Origin: JADJPO01 sp963750395
GTDB lineage: Bacteria > Actinomycetota > Actinomycetes > Actinomycetales > Kineosporiaceae
Direction: 5' to 3'
NCBI GenBank assembly: GCA_963750395.1
Contig: CAVVQM010000010.1
Span: forward strand, 599,282 to 663,281
Length of the DNA: 64,000 nt
Below the pieces are notes generated by a model that saw nothing but the letters and a program-made list of their open reading frames with translations, was not told where the DNA came from and made no database searches. Position 1 is the stretch's first letter. Each line of letters begins with the position of its first letter. Both the position numbers and the translations under genes were made by a program. Positions 18,221-26,388 of the stretch are shown here, one piece after another.

Positions 18221-19210
18221 GTGGGCGCAGTCGTGCGCGCGTGTCTCCTGCCGGCCTCGGCGTTCCTGCTGCTGGCCTGGTCCCTGACCACACTGATCCC
18301 GGCGGACGGTCCCGGGGGGGCCGTTCGCGCCAGCGTGGTCGCCTTTCCGGCGGCGGTCGTCCCTCTGGTGACCCTGATGGCCATCGCCGTGATCATCCTG
18401 GCGATCCGCAGGCGCCGCTGGGAGTCGGTCGCGGCCGCGGCGATCGCCGCACTGCTCCCCTGGGTCTTCCTCATCCCCTACGCAGGGGGGGACCAGCCCT
18501 CCCGCGAGGACGCCGCCGGCGCACCGACCCTGCGGGTCATGGTGGTCAACGCCCACGAGGGCAGGGCGAGCCCCACGGACGTCGTCGCCGCGGTCACGGG
18601 CAACGCGATCGACGTCCTGGTGGTCACCGAGCTGACCGGATCGCTCGCCCACGACCTCACGGCGGCCGGGCTGGATGCGCGGGTCACCGCACGCTGGATC
18701 CGGGTGCCGGGCCAGGACGGCGTCCCCACCGATCCCGAGGCCGGCATGGGGATCTGGACCCACGCCACCATCGCCGCCAACCAGGACGTGCCGGGCACCA
18801 CCTGGCCTGCGACCGAGGTGAGACTGGAGCAACCTGCGGTGACCGTGATCGCCGCCCATGTGGCCACCCCGACCCCGACCGGCGCCGCCCGGTGGTCCCA
18901 CGATCTGATGGCCCTGCGGGCCAGGACCGCCGCGTCCACCGGGCCGACGGTGCTGCTCGGAAACCTCAACGCCACGCCGCTGCACGCCGACCTGCGGGCG
19001 TTCCGCGCCGCGGGGTTGCGCGACGCGGCCGACGCCCTCGGCCAAGGGCCTCGGCCCACCTGGCCGGCCTGGTCACCCTTCCCCCTGCTGCCGCTGGACC
19101 ATGTGATGGTCAGCCCCGACGTGGCGGTGTCGTCGCTCGGCACCGTGGTCATCGACGGATCGGACCACCGGGGGCTGGTGGCCGCCGTCCGCCTCCCACC
19201 GGAGGGCTGA
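18221..19210 (+). CDS. Membrane-anchored endonuclease/exonuclease/phosphatase-family protein
   Basis: A protein of about 329 residues. Three hydrophobic segments occupy roughly the first 100 residues, followed by an extracytoplasmic EEP domain. Family motifs are present in weakened form: VNAHEG, TELTG, LLGNLNATPLH (usually GDFN), DHVMVS and the terminal SDHRGL. The Asn in place of Asp in the GDFN motif is unusual. The GTG at 18221 follows GGGAGGT at 18204-18210; the frame opens further upstream at a TTG (18140). Function is unknown; the family includes nucleases, lipid phosphatases and sphingomyelinases. Confidence 0.75.
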   Translation: MGAVVRACLLPASAFLLLAWSLTTLIPADGPGGAVRASVVAFPAAVVPLVTLMAIAVIILAIRRRRWESVAAAAIAALLPWVFLIPYAGGDQPSREDAAGAPTLRVMVVNAHEGRASPTDVVAAVTGNAIDVLVVTELTGSLAHDLTAAGLDARVTARWIRVPGQDGVPTDPEAGMGIWTHATIAANQDVPGTTWPATEVRLEQPAVTVIAAHVATPTPTGAARWSHDLMALRARTAASTGPTVLLGNLNATPLHADLRAFRAAGLRDAADALGQGPRPTWPAWSPFPLLPLDHVMVSPDVAVSSLGTVVIDGSDHRGLVAAVRLPPEG

Positions 19211-19277
19211 CAGCGGCGCCGACCGCTCCGAGCCAGGTGGTCCCGGTTGTGGCCGGTCGAGGCCGGTGCCGTGCCTG

Positions 19278-19664
19278 TCAGGCGGTGCTGTGCTTGGCCT
19301 CGTGCTCGGCGATCTGCTTGGCGTACTGCTCGCGCACGTCGTCCATGTCGAGCTCGCGAACCTGAGTGAGAATGCCTTCCAGAGCGGGCTCCGGGAGCGC
19401 GCCGGGCTGCCCGAAGACCGGGATCCCGTCGCGGTAGATGACCAGTGTCGGGATCGAGACCACGCCGTAGCGCTGGGCCAGGGTGGGTTCCGCCTCGGTG
19501 TCGACCTTGGCGAAGGTGGCGTCGGGGTTCTTCTCCGACACCCTCTCGAACACGGGCGCGAACTGACGGCACGGGCCGCACCATTCAGCCCAGAAGTCGA
19601 TCAGGACGATGCCGTCCTGGACCGTCTCGTCGTGATTGGTGTCGGTCATGGTCAGGGTGCTCAC
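19278..19664 (-). CDS. Thioredoxin
   Basis: A 128-residue thioredoxin with the active site EWCGPC (Cys29, Cys32) and the cis-proline region SIPTLVIYRDG. The C-terminal extension of about 20 residues beyond the usual fold (VRELDMDDVREQ) is typical of one actinobacterial thioredoxin group. The GTG at 19664 is preceded by GGGAGA; ATG at 19649 is an alternative. It is cytoplasmic, reduces protein disulfides and is convergent with the EEP gene. No thioredoxin reductase lies nearby. Confidence 0.92.
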   Translation of the reverse strand: MSTLTMTDTNHDETVQDGIVLIDFWAEWCGPCRQFAPVFERVSEKNPDATFAKVDTEAEPTLAQRYGVVSIPTLVIYRDGIPVFGQPGALPEPALEGILTQVRELDMDDVREQYAKQIAEHEAKHSTA

Positions 19665-19874
19665 CGAGAATCTCCCGCCTTGTGGAAGCCCGGATCCGGG
19701 TCGGTTCCCGGTTCCGGTTCTCAGGGCGTAACCACCCCCGCCCCCCGGCTTCTTCCCCGGGTGGTTCTGCCCGGCTGTGCGGTGCGCCACTGCCGGGCGC
19801 CCCCCACAATGGAGACTGCGGACTACCCTCGCCACAGCGGGCCCGCAGACGGACCATGCGAGGGAGTGGTGGAC

Positions 19875-21680
19875 ATGCCGCACGAGGCACCTGCCGGCGG
19901 CGCGATCAGCAAGGTGCTGATCGCCAACCGCGGCGAGATCGCCGTCCGGATCGCTCGAGCCTGCCGCGACGCCGGTGTCGCCTCGGTGGCCGTCTACGCG
20001 GATCCCGACCGGGACTCCGTCCACGTACGGGTGGCCGACGAGGCCTACGCCCTCGGCGGGTCGAGCGCGGCCGAGTCCTATTTGGCGGTCGACAAGCTGC
20101 TGGACGTCGCCTCTCGCTCCGGCGCCGACGCCGTGCACCCGGGCTACGGGTTCCTGGCCGAGAACGCCGACTTCGCCCAGGCCGTGATCGACGCCGGGCT
20201 GATCTGGATCGGCCCTCCCCCGGCCGCGATCGACGCACTCGGCGACAAGGTCAAGGCCCGGCACATCGCCAAGGACGCCGGGGCACCGTTGGTGCCCGGC
20301 ACCGCCGACCCGGTGGGCGGCGCCGACGAGGTGCTCGCGTTCGCCGAGCAGTATGGCCTGCCGGTGGCGATCAAGGCGGCCTACGGCGGCGGCGGACGTG
20401 GCCTGAAGGTCGCCCGGACCATGGAGGAGATCCCGTCGCAGTTCGAGTCCGCGGTGCGCGAGGCCGTCACCGCCTTCGGTCGTGGCGAGTGCTTCGTCGA
20501 GCGCTTCCTCGACAAGCCGCGTCATGTGGAGACCCAGTGCCTGGCGGACGCCCACGGCAACGTCGTCGTGGTCTCCACCCGGGACTGCTCGCTGCAGCGG
20601 CGCAACCAGAAACTGGTCGAGGAGGCGCCGGCGCCGTTCCTGTCGGACGACCAGGTCAGTGAGCTCTACCGGGCATCGAAAGCCATTCTGCGCGAGGCGA
20701 AGTACGTCGGAGCCGGCACCTGTGAGTTCCTGGTCGGCGTCGACGGGGTGATCTCCTTCCTGGAGGTGAACACCCGCCTGCAGGTCGAGCACTGCGTGAC
20801 CGAGGAGGTCGCCGGGATCGACCTGGTGCGCGAGCAGTTGCGGGTCGCCGCGGGCGAGGTGCTCGGCTACGACGACCCGCCGCTGCGCGGGCACTCCATC
20901 GAGTTCCGCATCAACGGCGAGGACGCCGGACGCAACTTCCTGCCCCAGCCGGGCACGGTGACCCGCTGGGAGCCGCCGGCCGGCCCGGGCGTCCGGCTCG
21001 ACTCCGGCGTCGAGGCCGGTTCGGTGATCGGCGGCGGCTTCGACTCGATGCTCGCCAAACTGATCGTCACCGGCGCCACCCGGCAGCAGGCACTCGAGCG
21101 TTCGCGCCGCGCCCTGGCCGAGTTCGTCGTCGAGGGTCTGCCCACCGTCCTGCCCTTCCACCGGGCCGTGGTCGCCGACCCGGCGTTCGCCCCGCCCGAT
21201 GCCGCAACCGCGTTCACGGTGTCGACCCGATGGATCGAGACCGAGTTCGAGAACACCATCGCGCCGTGGGACGGCTCCGGCGCCGCGGAGACCACGGACG
21301 GCGAACAGGCTCGCGAGACGGTGGTCGTCGAGGTCGGCGGCAAACGACTGGAGGTCTCCCTGCCCGCCGGTCTGGCCGTCGGCGGGGCCGGTCCCGTCGC
21401 GGCGGCGGCCCTGAAACGCGCACCACGTCGGTCGGCTCGGGCGAAGGACGACGCCGCCGCATCGGGCGATGCGCTGACCTCGCCCATGCAGGGGACCATC
21501 GTCAAGATCGGCGTCGAGCAGGGGGCGAGCGTCGCCGCCGGTGACATGGTCGTCGTCCTCGAGGCGATGAAGATGGAGCAGCCGATCACGGCGCACAAGG
21601 CCGGCACCGTGACGTCGCTGGCCGCCGAGGTCGGGCGGACCGTCACCTCGGGCGCGGTCATCTGCGAGATCAAGGACTGA
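19875..21680 (+). CDS. accA3: Acyl-CoA carboxylase alpha subunit (biotin carboxylase + BCCP)
   Basis: A 601-residue fusion matching the actinobacterial AccA3 length. Biotin carboxylase comes first (KVLIANRGEIAVRIAR at about 14, the ATP-grasp loop GGGGRG, FLEVNTRLQVEH at about 295). It is followed by a linker and a C-terminal biotinyl domain with EAMKMEQ, the biotinylated Lys being about residue 566. It carboxylates its own biotin and feeds separate carboxyltransferase beta subunits making malonyl-CoA, methylmalonyl-CoA or long-chain substrates. The ATG is the only start fitting the family N-terminus. It could also serve the MccB-like beta subunit at 14817-16403. Confidence 0.93.
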   Translation: MPHEAPAGGAISKVLIANRGEIAVRIARACRDAGVASVAVYADPDRDSVHVRVADEAYALGGSSAAESYLAVDKLLDVASRSGADAVHPGYGFLAENADFAQAVIDAGLIWIGPPPAAIDALGDKVKARHIAKDAGAPLVPGTADPVGGADEVLAFAEQYGLPVAIKAAYGGGGRGLKVARTMEEIPSQFESAVREAVTAFGRGECFVERFLDKPRHVETQCLADAHGNVVVVSTRDCSLQRRNQKLVEEAPAPFLSDDQVSELYRASKAILREAKYVGAGTCEFLVGVDGVISFLEVNTRLQVEHCVTEEVAGIDLVREQLRVAAGEVLGYDDPPLRGHSIEFRINGEDAGRNFLPQPGTVTRWEPPAGPGVRLDSGVEAGSVIGGGFDSMLAKLIVTGATRQQALERSRRALAEFVVEGLPTVLPFHRAVVADPAFAPPDAATAFTVSTRWIETEFENTIAPWDGSGAAETTDGEQARETVVVEVGGKRLEVSLPAGLAVGGAGPVAAAALKRAPRRSARAKDDAAASGDALTSPMQGTIVKIGVEQGASVAAGDMVVVLEAMKMEQPITAHKAGTVTSLAAEVGRTVTSGAVICEIKD

Positions 21681-21696
21681 CTGACTCCTGCCGGGG

Positions 21697-22158
21697 TCAG
21701 TCCATCAGTGTCGCGGCGAGCGTGGCACCGAGGGAGTGGCACGCCTGTTCGTCGTCCGCGCCCACCTCGCCGGTGACCACGACGTCCTCGTGCGCCCGGC
21801 GCCAGCCCAAGGCGCCGGCGATCGCGTGGACGGCCCGCACCGCGCCGGTCACATCGCTCGCCCCGTGCACCCAGATCCCATACGGAGCTTGAGGTTTCGC
21901 CTGCAGCACCGGGTAGTAGACCTGGTCGAAGAAGTGCTTGAGCGCACCGGACATGTAACCGATGTTGGCGGGCGTGCCGAGCAGGAAGCCGTCACTGGCC
22001 AGCACGTCCGAGGCGGTCGCCGCCAGCGCAGGCCGGATCAGGACACCCACACCGGTGATCTCGGGATGGCGCACACCCGACATCACCGCCTCGAACATCT
22101 GCTGCATGGCGGGCGACGGGGTGTGATGGACGACGAGCAGTTGCGTCACACCGGACAT
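21697..22158 (-). CDS. Flavodoxin-like NAD(P)H-dependent FMN reductase family protein
   Basis: A 153-residue flavodoxin-fold protein. The FMN phosphate loop VVHHTPSPAMQQM follows the first strand, and GTPANIGYMSGALKHFFDQ matches the WrbA/NAD(P)H-quinone reductase flavin-binding stretch. The ATG at 22158 starts directly before the first beta strand; no good ribosome site is visible. The gene lies downstream of lpdA on the same strand but is separated from it by a 240-base repeat block. Role is probably quinone or flavin reduction. Confidence 0.8.
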   Translation of the reverse strand: MSGVTQLLVVHHTPSPAMQQMFEAVMSGVRHPEITGVGVLIRPALAATASDVLASDGFLLGTPANIGYMSGALKHFFDQVYYPVLQAKPQAPYGIWVHGASDVTGAVRAVHAIAGALGWRRAHEDVVVTGEVGADDEQACHSLGATLAATLMD

Positions 22159-22188
22159 CCTGGCATCCCGGCCGCCGCCCCCTCCTGC

Positions 22189-22309
22189 CTCGCTGCGCAC
22201 GGCGTGACGTCACGCTCGTCTATTGAGCGCAACGTCACACAGCGCCCACCCCCTCGCTGCGCACGACGTGACGTCACGCTCGTCTATTGAGCGCAACGTC
22301 ACACAGCGC
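22189..22309. repeat. Two 57-bp direct repeats, each a long imperfect palindrome
   Basis: The same 57 bases occur at 22189-22245 and 22253-22309 (64-base offset, one mismatch seen). Inside each copy GTGACGT-CA-CGCTC-gtctatt-GAGCG-CA-ACGTCAC can fold into a hairpin of 7 and 5 base pairs separated by a symmetric CA/CA internal loop, and the left arm includes the perfect palindrome GTGACGTCAC. The block sits between lpdA and the flavodoxin-like gene. A REP-like element or paired transcription terminator is possible. Confidence 0.85.
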
Positions 22310-22312
22310 TCT

Positions 22313-22397
22313 CCCGGGCACGGCGCCCGCCCCGGGCACGGCGCCCACCCGGGCACGGCGCCCGCCCCGAGCACAGCGCCCACCCGAGCACAGCGCC
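22313..22397. repeat. GC-rich tandem repeat, about 17-18 bp x 4.8
   Basis: Units of the form CCCGGGCACGGCGCCCGC run head to tail: 22313-22330, 22331-22348, 22349-22365, 22366-22383 and a partial at 22384-22397. The last two carry the shared variant CCGAGCACAGCGCC, so they are sister copies. The array abuts the lpdA stop codon and follows directly on the palindromic repeats. Confidence 0.85.
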
Positions 22398-22402
22398 GTG
22401 CG

Positions 22403-23797
22403 TCAGTCGGCGGGGTGCAGCCGCCGGGCGGCCTCGGCGATCGAGCCGCTCATCGACGGATAGACCGTCGAGGAGTGCGCCACCTGGTCCACGGTGAGCC
22501 GGTGCTGCACCGCCATGGCGACCGGGAAGATCATCTCGCTGGCCCGCGGCCCGACCACGACTCCGCCCAGCACCTCACCGGATCGCGGCCCGCAGAAGAG
22601 CTTGACGAACCCGTCGTGCACCCCCTGCATCTTGGCCCGAGGATTGCCCGCCAGATCGAGCCTGACCGAGCGCGCCGGCACCTCGCCGTCGACGACCTGC
22701 GCCTGGGTGACACCGACAGAGGCGATCTCCGGAGCGGTGAAGATGTTCGAACTGACGGTGCGCAGATCGAGCGGCCGGACCGCGTCGCCGAGGGCGTGAT
22801 ACATCGCCACCCGGCCCTGGGCGGCGGCCACGGAGGCCAGTGCGAAGACCCCGGTACAGTCGCCGGCGGCATAGACGTGGCGCGACGTCGTCCGGGACAC
22901 CCGGTCGACCCCGAGGTAGCCGCTGTCCGACAGGCCCACCCCGGCCGAGTCGAGCCCGAGGTTCTCGGTGTTCGGCACCGAACCGACCGCGATCAGCGCG
23001 TGCGAGCCCTCGAGCCGTCGCCCGTCCTCCAGCGTCACCACCACTCCGCCGGGCGTCCGTTCCGCCGCCGAGGCCCTGGATCTTGCGATCACCTGGAGCC
23101 CCCGGCGCGCGAACGCCCGCTCGAGCACCTGCGCGGCGTCCGGGTCCTCCCCCGGCAGCACCCGGTCCCGGCTGGACACCAGCGCGACGTCCGAGCCGAG
23201 CCCGTGGTACGCGCTGGCGAACTCCGCGCCGGTGACCCCGGAACCGACCACGATCAGCCGCTCCGGGAGCTCCTCCAGGTCGTACAGCTGGGTCCAGCTC
23301 AGGATGCGCTCGCCATCCGGCCTGGCCTCGGCCAGTTCGCGGGGACGCGCCCCGACCGCGAGCAGCACGTAGTCGGCCGCAAGGGCGGCACTCGACCCGT
23401 CCGGGCTCTCGGCGATCACCCTGCCGGCGCCGTCCAGCCGGCCGCGGCCCTCGACGATCCGCACACCCTCGGCCTCGAGGCGGCGCCGGACGTCGTCCGA
23501 CTGCGCCCGGGCAAGCTCGCGGACCCGCCGGTTGACCACGGCCAGATCGGCCTGGATCGCCTTCTCGCCGGGCACGCGTACCCCGAGCTCGTCGGCCTCA
23601 CCCACCTGGGTCATCACCTCGGCGGTGGCGATCAGCGTCTTGCTGGGCACCACGTCGGTGAGCACGGCCGCGCCACCCAGTCCCGCGGCCTCGACCACCG
23701 TCACGTCCGCGCCGAGCTGTGCGGCGACCAGGGCGGCCTCGTACCCGCCCGGACCGCCTCCGATCACGACGACCCTGCTGGCATCCGGCTGCGACAT
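22403..23797 (-). CDS. lpdA: NAD(P)H-quinone dehydrogenase LpdA (Rv3303c type)
   Basis: A 464-residue pyridine nucleotide-disulfide oxidoreductase fold. FAD motif VVIGGGPGGYEAA is near the N-terminus, NAD(P) motif VVGSGVTGAEFA in the middle and HVYAAGDCTG before the dimerisation domain. The redox-active Cys pair of lipoamide dehydrogenases (GGTCxNxGC) is absent: the site reads GGAAVLTDVVPSK. That replacement is characteristic of mycobacterial LpdA, which reduces quinones and not lipoamide. The start at 23797 fits the family N-terminus; an ATG at 23818 is in frame. It is divergent from gamma-glutamylcyclotransferase. Confidence 0.9.
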   Translation of the reverse strand: MSQPDASRVVVIGGGPGGYEAALVAAQLGADVTVVEAAGLGGAAVLTDVVPSKTLIATAEVMTQVGEADELGVRVPGEKAIQADLAVVNRRVRELARAQSDDVRRRLEAEGVRIVEGRGRLDGAGRVIAESPDGSSAALAADYVLLAVGARPRELAEARPDGERILSWTQLYDLEELPERLIVVGSGVTGAEFASAYHGLGSDVALVSSRDRVLPGEDPDAAQVLERAFARRGLQVIARSRASAAERTPGGVVVTLEDGRRLEGSHALIAVGSVPNTENLGLDSAGVGLSDSGYLGVDRVSRTTSRHVYAAGDCTGVFALASVAAAQGRVAMYHALGDAVRPLDLRTVSSNIFTAPEIASVGVTQAQVVDGEVPARSVRLDLAGNPRAKMQGVHDGFVKLFCGPRSGEVLGGVVVGPRASEMIFPVAMAVQHRLTVDQVAHSSTVYPSMSGSIAEAARRLHPAD

Positions 23798-23867
23798 CAC
23801 GTCGGCATTCTTGCCCATCCATGCGGCCTGCCACGGGGAGGCGTGGCGGGTCTCTACGCTGTGCGGC

Positions 23868-24332
23868 ATGGCGTTGTACGCGGCCTACGGCTCGAACCTC
23901 GATCCAGCGCGGATGGGCAAACGTGCCCCGCACTCCCCGCTGCAGGGGGCGGGGTGGCTGCTCGGGTGGCGACTCACCTTCGGCGGGGGTGACCTCAGTT
24001 GGGAGGGACCGCTGGGCACGGTGGTCGAGGACCCGGGTCACCAGGTGTACGTCGCGCTGTACGACCTGACTCCCGCCGACGAGCTGGCCATGGACGAGTG
24101 GGAGGGCGTGGACATCGGGCTCTGGACCAAGATCAGGGTCCGGGTGAGCACCCTGGAGGGCGACGTGATCGCCTGGCTGTACGTGCTGAACGCCTACGAG
24201 GGCGGCTTACCGAGCGCCCGCTATCTGGCCATGCTCGCCGATGCCGCGGAGGCCGGCGGAGCCCCCGACGACTACCTCACCGACCTGCGGGTGCGGCCAT
24301 GCGGTCCCGGCGAAGGAGTACGCGATGACTGA
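23868..24332 (+). CDS. Gamma-glutamylcyclotransferase family protein
   Basis: A 154-residue protein with the family signature LYAAYGSNLDP at the N-terminus, which forms the gamma-glutamyl-binding loop, and a compact barrel fold. Canonical members cleave gamma-glutamyl amino acids to 5-oxoproline. It overlaps the start of the purine nucleoside phosphorylase gene by eight bases, so the two are translationally coupled. This lpdA / cyclotransferase / PNP order is seen in other actinobacteria, as I recall, but the physiological substrate is not known. Confidence 0.88.
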   Translation: MALYAAYGSNLDPARMGKRAPHSPLQGAGWLLGWRLTFGGGDLSWEGPLGTVVEDPGHQVYVALYDLTPADELAMDEWEGVDIGLWTKIRVRVSTLEGDVIAWLYVLNAYEGGLPSARYLAMLADAAEAGGAPDDYLTDLRVRPCGPGEGVRDD

Positions 24333-25197
24333 GACCGCGCCGGACGCCGGCGGCGACGATCCGTTCGAGCTCGCCGCACGGTCGGCGCGACGGCTGGCCG
24401 AGCTCACCGGTGCGGACCGGCACGACATCGCACTCGTGCTCGGCTCGGGCTGGGCGGGGGCCGCGGACCTGCTCGGCCAGAGCCTGGCCGAGGTCGACGC
24501 CGCGCAGTTGCCGGGATTCCACGCACCCGCCGTGGCCGGGCACCGCGGCGGCATCCGCTCGGTCGCCGTCGGGGCGAGCGGACGGCGCGCGCTGGTGCTC
24601 GGTTCGCGGACACACCTGTACGAGGGGCGGGGGGTACGGGCTGTCGTGCACGGGGTGCGGACGGCGGCCGCGGCGGGATGCCGGACGATCGTGCTGACCA
24701 ACGGTTGCGGCGGGTTGGATCCTGACTGGCCGCCCGGCACCACCGTGCTGATCAACGACCACATCAACCTGACCGGTCGATCCCCGCTGGAGGGGGCGAC
24801 GTTCGTCGATCTCACCGATCTGTACTCGGCCCGGCTCAGGGACATCGCCCGCGAGGTGGAACCCTCTCTGCCGGAAGGGGTTTACGTGCAGTTCCCGGGC
24901 CCGCACTATGAGACCCCGGCCGAGGTGCGGATGGCCGGCGTCCTCGGCGGTCACCTGGTGGGCATGTCCACCTCCGTGGAGGCGATCGCCGCCCGGCACG
25001 CGGGGATGCAGGTACTCGGGCTCTCCCTGGTCACCAACGCGGCGGCGGGCGTCTCACCGGAGCCACTGAGCCACGCCGAGGTGATCGAGGCGGGGCAGGC
25101 CGCCGCCGGGCGGATCGCTCCGATGCTGGCGAAGATCATCGCGCTGGTGGTCGAGCGCGACCAGGATCCGGACGCCGCCGGGATCGCCGGTCGGTAG
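24325..25197 (+). CDS. Purine nucleoside phosphorylase (trimeric, PNP/MTAP family)
   Basis: A 290-residue enzyme that phosphorolyses purine nucleosides to base and (deoxy)ribose-1-phosphate. Motifs of the trimeric class are present: VLGSGW (phosphate loop), AGHRGG, the stretch GPHYETPAEVRMAG and LVTNAAAGVS, whose Asn contacts the 6-oxo group, suggesting inosine/guanosine preference. AAGGAG lies ahead of the ATG. It is followed four bases later by a solute-binding lipoprotein and then pmmB and deoC, forming the purine branch of nucleoside salvage. Confidence 0.93.
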   Translation: MTETAPDAGGDDPFELAARSARRLAELTGADRHDIALVLGSGWAGAADLLGQSLAEVDAAQLPGFHAPAVAGHRGGIRSVAVGASGRRALVLGSRTHLYEGRGVRAVVHGVRTAAAAGCRTIVLTNGCGGLDPDWPPGTTVLINDHINLTGRSPLEGATFVDLTDLYSARLRDIAREVEPSLPEGVYVQFPGPHYETPAEVRMAGVLGGHLVGMSTSVEAIAARHAGMQVLGLSLVTNAAAGVSPEPLSHAEVIEAGQAAAGRIAPMLAKIIALVVERDQDPDAAGIAGR

Positions 25198-25201
25198 GCC
25201 C

Positions 25202-26365
25202 ATGACTCCCCACCGCGGCCTGCGGCCGGCCGTTCGCCACCTGCTCACCCTCGTCTGCGCCGCCCTCGTCTGCGCGGTGGCTGCCTGCACGTCGGACAGC
25301 CCGGCCGGCTCCGACGGTCCGGATGCGAGCGGCGGCGCCGACGAATCGGCCAGAACACTTACCACCGCGGTCTCGGCCCAGGATGCCGGGGGGATGGACG
25401 CCCTGATCGCCGCCGCCGAGCAGGAGGGCGAGCTCAACGTCATCGCCCTGCCCTCGGACTGGGTGAACTACGGAAAGATCATCCAGGCCTTCGAGGCCAC
25501 CTACGACATCGACATCAACTCGACCCGGCCCGAGGGGTCCAGCCAGGACGAGATCGACGCCGTCCAACAGGCCGCCCCGGGCGAGGGTCCCGACGTCCTC
25601 GACCTCGGGCTGGCCTTCGCCTCGGCGCACACCGAGTTGTTCGCCCCCTACCAGGTCGGCACCTGGGGCGAGATCCCGGAGGCCCAGAAGGAGTCGAGCG
25701 GGCTCTGGGTGCAGGGCTACGGCGGCTTCATGGCCATCGGCTACGACAGTGCGGCGGTGAGCGCACCGGCCTCCGTGGCCGACCTGCTCCAGCCGGCCTA
25801 CGAGGGCAAGGTGGCCATCACGGGTGACCCCACCCAGTCCAACTCCGCGCTGAACGCGGTGATGATGGCCTCGATCGCCAGCGGTGGGTCGACGGACGAC
25901 ATCAGCCCGGGCATCGACTTCTTCCAACAGCTCAGGCAGATGGGCAACTTCGTCCCGGTCCAGGCCTCGCCGGGGACGATCCGCGACGGCAGCACACCCG
26001 TGGTCTTCGACTGGGACTACCTCTCGCTGGCCTCGGTCAAGGACGTGCCGGGCTGGAAGGTGTTCGTGCCTCCGAACGCCGTCCTCGGCGGCTACTACGC
26101 CCAGGCGATCAACAAGAACGCGCCGCATCCGGCGGCCGCGCGGCTGTGGCAGGAGTTCCTTTTCTCCGACGCGGGGCAGAACCTGTGGTTGGCCGGTGGG
26201 GCGCGCCCGGTGCGGTTGACGGCCATGTCGCGTGCCGGCACGGCGGACCTGGCCGCTCTGGCCAAGCTGCCCGCGGTGAACGGCGCACCACAGTTCCTCG
26301 ACGCGGATCAGTCGATGAAGGCCGCCGAGGTGCTCTCCAACGAGTGGGCCCGCGCGATCAGCTGA
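25202..26365 (+). CDS. Extracellular solute-binding lipoprotein (ABC-type), orphan
   Basis: A 387-residue lipoprotein precursor. The N-terminus has an Arg-containing n-region, a hydrophobic core and the lipobox VAAC, so Cys29 should be lipidated after cleavage. The mature part resembles family 1/8 binding proteins of the polyamine/iron/2-aminoethylphosphonate group (ELNVIALPSDW, GYGGFMAIGYDS, PAAARLWQEFLFS). No permease or ATPase gene adjoins it. It starts four bases after the PNP stop, so it is probably co-transcribed with salvage genes. The ligand is unknown. Confidence 0.85.
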   Translation: MTPHRGLRPAVRHLLTLVCAALVCAVAACTSDSPAGSDGPDASGGADESARTLTTAVSAQDAGGMDALIAAAEQEGELNVIALPSDWVNYGKIIQAFEATYDIDINSTRPEGSSQDEIDAVQQAAPGEGPDVLDLGLAFASAHTELFAPYQVGTWGEIPEAQKESSGLWVQGYGGFMAIGYDSAAVSAPASVADLLQPAYEGKVAITGDPTQSNSALNAVMMASIASGGSTDDISPGIDFFQQLRQMGNFVPVQASPGTIRDGSTPVVFDWDYLSLASVKDVPGWKVFVPPNAVLGGYYAQAINKNAPHPAAARLWQEFLFSDAGQNLWLAGGARPVRLTAMSRAGTADLAALAKLPAVNGAPQFLDADQSMKAAEVLSNEWARAIS

Positions 26366-26388
26366 TCGGACTCGGATAGGTTGCCACC

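Noticed and set aside
22189..22397. CRISPR array
   Set aside because: The units are either two long palindromes or contiguous short repeats without unique spacers, and no cas genes are near.
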